A stretch of 64,000 nucleotides of DNA from Allantophomopsis cytisporea (taxonomy: Eukaryota; Ascomycota; Leotiomycetes; Phacidiales; Phacidiaceae). The position numbers were made by a program, and so were the translations under genes. Below the pieces are notes generated by a model that was given only the letters and a program-made list of their open reading frames with translations, was not told the DNA's origin and did no database searches. Location of the stretch: assembly GCA_024752435.1 (NCBI GenBank), contig CP103020.1, positions 1,240,001 to 1,304,000 of the forward strand, written 5' to 3'. Positions 60,266-64,000 of this stretch are shown here, piece by piece (positions within the stretch are counted from its first letter, which is position 1; each line of letters starts with the position of its first letter).

Positions 60266-61702
60266 ATGGATCCCGCTCCCATTCCCCTTATCAAAGCGAT
60301 AGTTCCCAAAGTCCCGCTAATAGGCAAGACGGCATTATGGCATACGTTGGGGCTCTCTCAGACCTCCAAGCAATGGGATCTCCAGACTGAACTCACCGTC
60401 AACGTCCTCCGAGCCTTCCTGACGCAAAACAGCGACCCAGTGTCCAAGACTCAGAAGATATCTATCAAAGATCCTGGAGTGAAAGGCAAAATGTGGATTG
60501 CGCAGACGACACTCCCCAAACCCGTCGAGGACGATGTTAGACAAGCGCTATTCAAAGCCATCGAGAACTTAAAGGAGGAAGGGCAGCCAGCAGGGGGTTT
60601 TACGGAGCCCGACCTGCTACCCGTCGAGGCAGAATGGACCGGATATCGTGCTGGTGCAACGAAAAATTCAGCGGACTTGAGGATACCGGCTGAGCAGAAA
60701 TATAAGGAGCTTATGAAGGAAGTCAAAACGCCCACAACGATCCTTTACTTCCACGGTGGCGCTTACTACCTTATGGATCCCGCCTCCCACCGTCCTACAA
60801 CCGTCAAGCTCGCCAAGTTAACTCAAGGCCGTGTCCTCAGTATCCGCTACCGCCTCGCACCTCAGAATCCCTTCCCCTCTGCCCTTCTCGACGCCCTAGT
60901 CGCTTACCTCTCGCTCATCTACCCCCTTCCCGGCTCTTTTCACACACCCGTCGACCCAAAGCACATCGTGATATCAGGCGACAGCGCTGGCGGCAATCTC
61001 TCCATCGTCCTCCTCCAAACCCTCCTTGAACTACGCCGGCAAAATCTCAAGATCACCTGGGGCGGTGAGGAGCGCGAGATCCCCCTACCTGCAGGCACGG
61101 CGCTCAACAGCGGCTGGTTCGATATCACGCACAGCTCGCCAAGCTGCGACTCGAATTCGAAGTATGACTATTTGCCTGCGCGGAACGCTCACCCCAACGG
61201 CATGTCATATCCCCCATGCCCCATTTGGCCTGCCTCCCCGCCTCGCACAACTATGTATGCTGAGGACGCGGTCCTCACGCACCCGCTAGTATCCCCGCTT
61301 GCTGCGAAATCGTGGGCCGGAAGTCCTCCGCTGTTTATCGAGTGCGGTGAGGAATTGCTCACGGATGAGAACAAGCACGTTGCTATGAGGGCGGCGAAGG
61401 ATGGTGTCACGGTCGTTCTGGAGCAGTTTGAGGCGATGCCACATTGTTTTGCGATGGTGTTGCTTGGGACGGATGGTGCGAGAAAGTGCTTTGATGGGTG
61501 GGTGAGGTTTATCAGGAGGTGTGTTGAAGAGCCAGACAGTTTGAGGACAAAGGGGACGTGGATCGCGGCGAAGACGTTGGTTGAGAGTGAGATTGAGGTG
61601 GAGAGTTGTAGTCCGTATACTGATGAGGAGGTATGGGAGAGAATGAGAGAGAGGGTTCTGAGGGCAGGAGAGAAGGTGCCGGAGACAATGAGTAAGTTGT
61701 AG
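60266..61702 (+). CDS. Alpha/beta hydrolase fold-3 (HSL-type) esterase or lipase
   Basis: Single exon, 478 aa. The oxyanion-hole motif HGGAYYLM lies at about residue 162 and the nucleophile elbow GDSAGGN at about 238, both diagnostic of hormone-sensitive-lipase-type hydrolases. The remaining triad is probably an acidic residue in FIECGEELLTDEN (about 357-369) and His in MPHCFAM (about 393). SIRYRLAPQNPFPSAL between the first two motifs is also typical (Y-R-L-A-P-E/Q-x-P-F-P-A). There is no signal peptide or membrane anchor, so it is likely intracellular. The substrate is unknown; relatives act on short acyl esters or steryl esters. It is next to ERG13 in the same direction, but a 1.2 kb gap gives no reason to link them. 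Confidence 0.92.
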   Translation: MDPAPIPLIKAIVPKVPLIGKTALWHTLGLSQTSKQWDLQTELTVNVLRAFLTQNSDPVSKTQKISIKDPGVKGKMWIAQTTLPKPVEDDVRQALFKAIENLKEEGQPAGGFTEPDLLPVEAEWTGYRAGATKNSADLRIPAEQKYKELMKEVKTPTTILYFHGGAYYLMDPASHRPTTVKLAKLTQGRVLSIRYRLAPQNPFPSALLDALVAYLSLIYPLPGSFHTPVDPKHIVISGDSAGGNLSIVLLQTLLELRRQNLKITWGGEEREIPLPAGTALNSGWFDITHSSPSCDSNSKYDYLPARNAHPNGMSYPPCPIWPASPPRTTMYAEDAVLTHPLVSPLAAKSWAGSPPLFIECGEELLTDENKHVAMRAAKDGVTVVLEQFEAMPHCFAMVLLGTDGARKCFDGWVRFIRRCVEEPDSLRTKGTWIAAKTLVESEIEVESCSPYTDEEVWERMRERVLRAGEKVPETMSKL

Positions 61703-62815
61703 ATTATTGTGCTTGGGTTCAGTTCGTGATTAAGGGGAAAGGCAGTGACTTTGTATACATCATTTGGAATTTGGCGTGAAATTACGTAGATCGTTAGGTT
61801 TGTAAAGGTTGCTGAGACGAGAGACATGACACTAATGATGGAAGGAGGATCAGCCAGAGCTGGATTCAAGTTAGATACTGATCTGGCCTTGATAAGAACG
61901 AAACTTAAATTTATGGGAACGTAGAACTTTAAATATAGTTAAGACAGTCGCTGAGAAGTAACGATTTGAGAACCTCATCTTTTGATTTGCAAGAATAGAC
62001 TGAAGTAAATGTACTGAAGACGCTTCAAGATTCTGATGGGAAATGTCGATGTTACCGTGTTGGCGCTCCAAACCTTGGAGACATCGGTGGCAAAGACTTG
62101 AGGAGACCTCTAAGTCTGGATATAGTCAAGTTGTTGCATCGAAGAGACTTGCAAGATTGTTCTATAGAGGTTCAAACTGAGAACAGGACTCCTGAATATC
62201 CAAGTAATAGGACTTTTTAAAGTTCGTAGTGCTCTCTTGCCATGAGGGAATGAGGAGGTTGAGACGAGGATACTTGTCTAAAGGCCTGTTTGAAGTGACA
62301 GTCGTATATTGTCATATTATGTGAATTTTTGGATTACCCGTAATACAAGTGTGCAGAAGAGGAGTTGACGTAGGCTTCTACTTCGAATCTCAGTTATGAG
62401 GGAGGTATGGATTGCTTGGCCAGCCACCTCATATAAATGATCACTCATAGCACACATGCCTACTTACTCTTTTTGCTACCATCTAAGATTTATCTGTACT
62501 CAAAGAGCGTTTTTTTACTCGTGTCGCCATCGAGACGCGTTGTTCGGCTTTGTCTACGATCTTTGTCAAAAGCTCACATCGCGCTCTCCACTCAGCTACT
62601 TCAACTTCCTCCCACTACTCGATTCACTTACACAAACCACCACCACCTTAATACAACAGAACACTCCAACGACGCTATGTAGCTCTTTATAGCTATTTGC
62701 TTCACCGAACGTCAATATCGACGTAACAATATTATGATATTGTTTCCCTAGTATCCATTTCGCACACCACCATAGTACGCGCTCACTTCTATAACGCCGC
62801 CACATAACTTGCTTA
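61703..62815. other. 1.1 kb intergenic, no feature seen
   Basis: Short frames only. Confidence 0.6.
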
Positions 62816-64000
62816 ATGGGCTCGATTTACAGCTCAAACGCGGACCCAAGTCCTATAGAAAAAATGGACGATTCGAGCAATCAGAATTCCGATGTTATGG
62901 ATGCAAGTAATGCACCTTCCAGGCCTGAAAAGCCTCTATACACGGGCCAAGGCACTTCTACAGATGGTTCGAGACCTGACACTAGGTCTCGAGAACCAAT
63001 TCAACATGCTCAAAACGCTTCAGGTATGTAAAATATTGGTTATTCTAAACCCGCGTCGGTGTTCAACTATGACGTTGAATCAAGCTGATGCCATGCAGAT
63101 CATGCTCAAGAGGCGACAAGAGCTGTTAATTATAGCATGCAACAAGCTGCGTCTGCTACAGGTATAACCTCTATTCCTTATACAACTTTCATCTATTACC
63201 ATTAGCTCTGTTCGCCATACTCGTCCTCTTGCATAGTTAAGCGTCAAGTCACTTGAGCTATGATTGAGCGAAAGTGAACATCAAGACAATTGTAGCTTCA
63301 AAATCAAACAACACACGTCTTTTTTCTCTTCTATATCTCGGATTATGCTAACATCTACAGGCCTTCATCCTTCTCGTCCCACTCCACGTCTTGAAATTCA
63401 GATCAATAGCGCAGAGATTAATGTCGCCGATCCACCTCAATATTCACCTCAGCAAATGCTGAACCCACGCAGCAACATCCTACCCCCGTTGACTGCGTCA
63501 AACTCATCACACACCGTCTCAGTTAGTCCGGCAAATGAGCTAGCAAGCAATAGTAGCCGAATCCTTCAAGCTGCAAGAAGTGGCTTTGGTAGGTCAATGG
63601 GTTCACTTCACCTCCCAAGAGGTAATGGTCCAATCATGCATTTCGAGCAGTACCGAGAACTGTGGAACAGAATATACGGCCCTAGCCAGGAAGAAGTTCA
63701 CCGACAGGCTCAAGAGCGTATTAGAAATGAGATGTTGGAGGATGTACGAGAGGCATGTAATCGTGGTCGCAACCGACCTCAACGTCGCCTTCGCGTTCCA
63801 TTTGAAAATGGCTTGAGCCATACACATCGATACACTGGACACGCGGAACTACAACCACCTAGCAATAGTTCTCCAGTTTCTGTTCGGGGTGCGAATGCTC
63901 GAGGTGTAAACTCAGCAGCTGACTATACTCCGCCTATGAGTACACGCAATGACTCTGACTACGCTGAGTTTGTCAAAGCTCACTCAAAGGGCAACTCTGC
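62816..64000 (+). CDS. Unidentified Ser/Pro/Asn-rich protein, truncated by the window edge
   Basis: Model: exons 62816-63023, 63099-63161 and 63361 to beyond the right edge; at least 303 residues. Introns of 75 and 199 bp have GT...AG ends and the frame is continuous through all three exons. The sequence is largely polar and disordered (Ser, Asn, Pro, Gln), with a short middle part that may fold: GNGPIMHFEQYRELWNRIYG followed by a charged helix (SQEEVHRQAQERIRNEMLED) and a basic run, RGRNRPQRRLRVPF. I recognise no family. A nuclear or regulatory protein would fit the composition, but this is only a guess. Confidence 0.65.

Overview
The window is filamentous ascomycete nuclear DNA. Genes are split by short introns (about 49-150 bp) with GT...AG ends and CTAAC/CTGAC branch sites, coding regions are separated by kilobases of low-complexity intergenic DNA, and protein families are typically fungal (DUF7707 GPI protein, Ish1-repeat Msc1, Ure2-type GST, Ten1, Fhl1). 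The preference for CCA proline codons and the gene content would suit Leotiomycetes (Helotiales), but that placement is an inference. No rRNA, convincing tRNA, CRISPR or autonomous transposon was seen.

Layout, left to right. 0-9.1 kb: three minus-strand genes (Ish1-repeat protein MSC1, a small mitochondrial-type protein, an MFS transporter). 12.4-21.7 kb: four plus-strand genes (DUF7707 GPI protein, two-RRM SR splicing factor, Ure2-like GST, RS-rich nuclear protein with a GPALP motif). 21.7-30.6 kb: about 8.8 kb without a supportable gene. 30.6-46.4 kb: gene-dense block with a DUF7820 membrane protein, a CCDC174-like protein, homoserine dehydrogenase HOM6, a small membrane protein convergent to HOM6, a DUF4870/Tic20-like membrane protein, kinetochore NDC80, peroxin PEX14, ESCRT-III SNF7 and telomere CST subunit TEN1. 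48.3-49.3 kb: relic of a multi-exon gene with stops and frameshifts. 50.0-64 kb: a 76-residue five-exon BRI3-like protein, forkhead factor FHL1, HMG-CoA synthase ERG13, an HSL-type alpha/beta hydrolase and an unidentified gene running off the right edge.

The genes are mostly unrelated housekeeping functions (amino-acid and sterol synthesis, splicing, kinetochore, telomere, peroxisome, endosome). I see no secondary-metabolite, defence or mating cluster, and no clearly novel multi-gene system. The most useful results are small or highly split genes that simple ORF calling misses: the BRI3-like gene, the 133-residue membrane protein beside HOM6, the first exon of TEN1, and micro-exons of 6 nt (SR factor) and 7 nt (PEX14). 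The decayed gene at 48.3-49.3 kb is the other notable item. Exon coordinates come from hand-read splice sites and reading-frame continuity; no alignment or transcript data were available.
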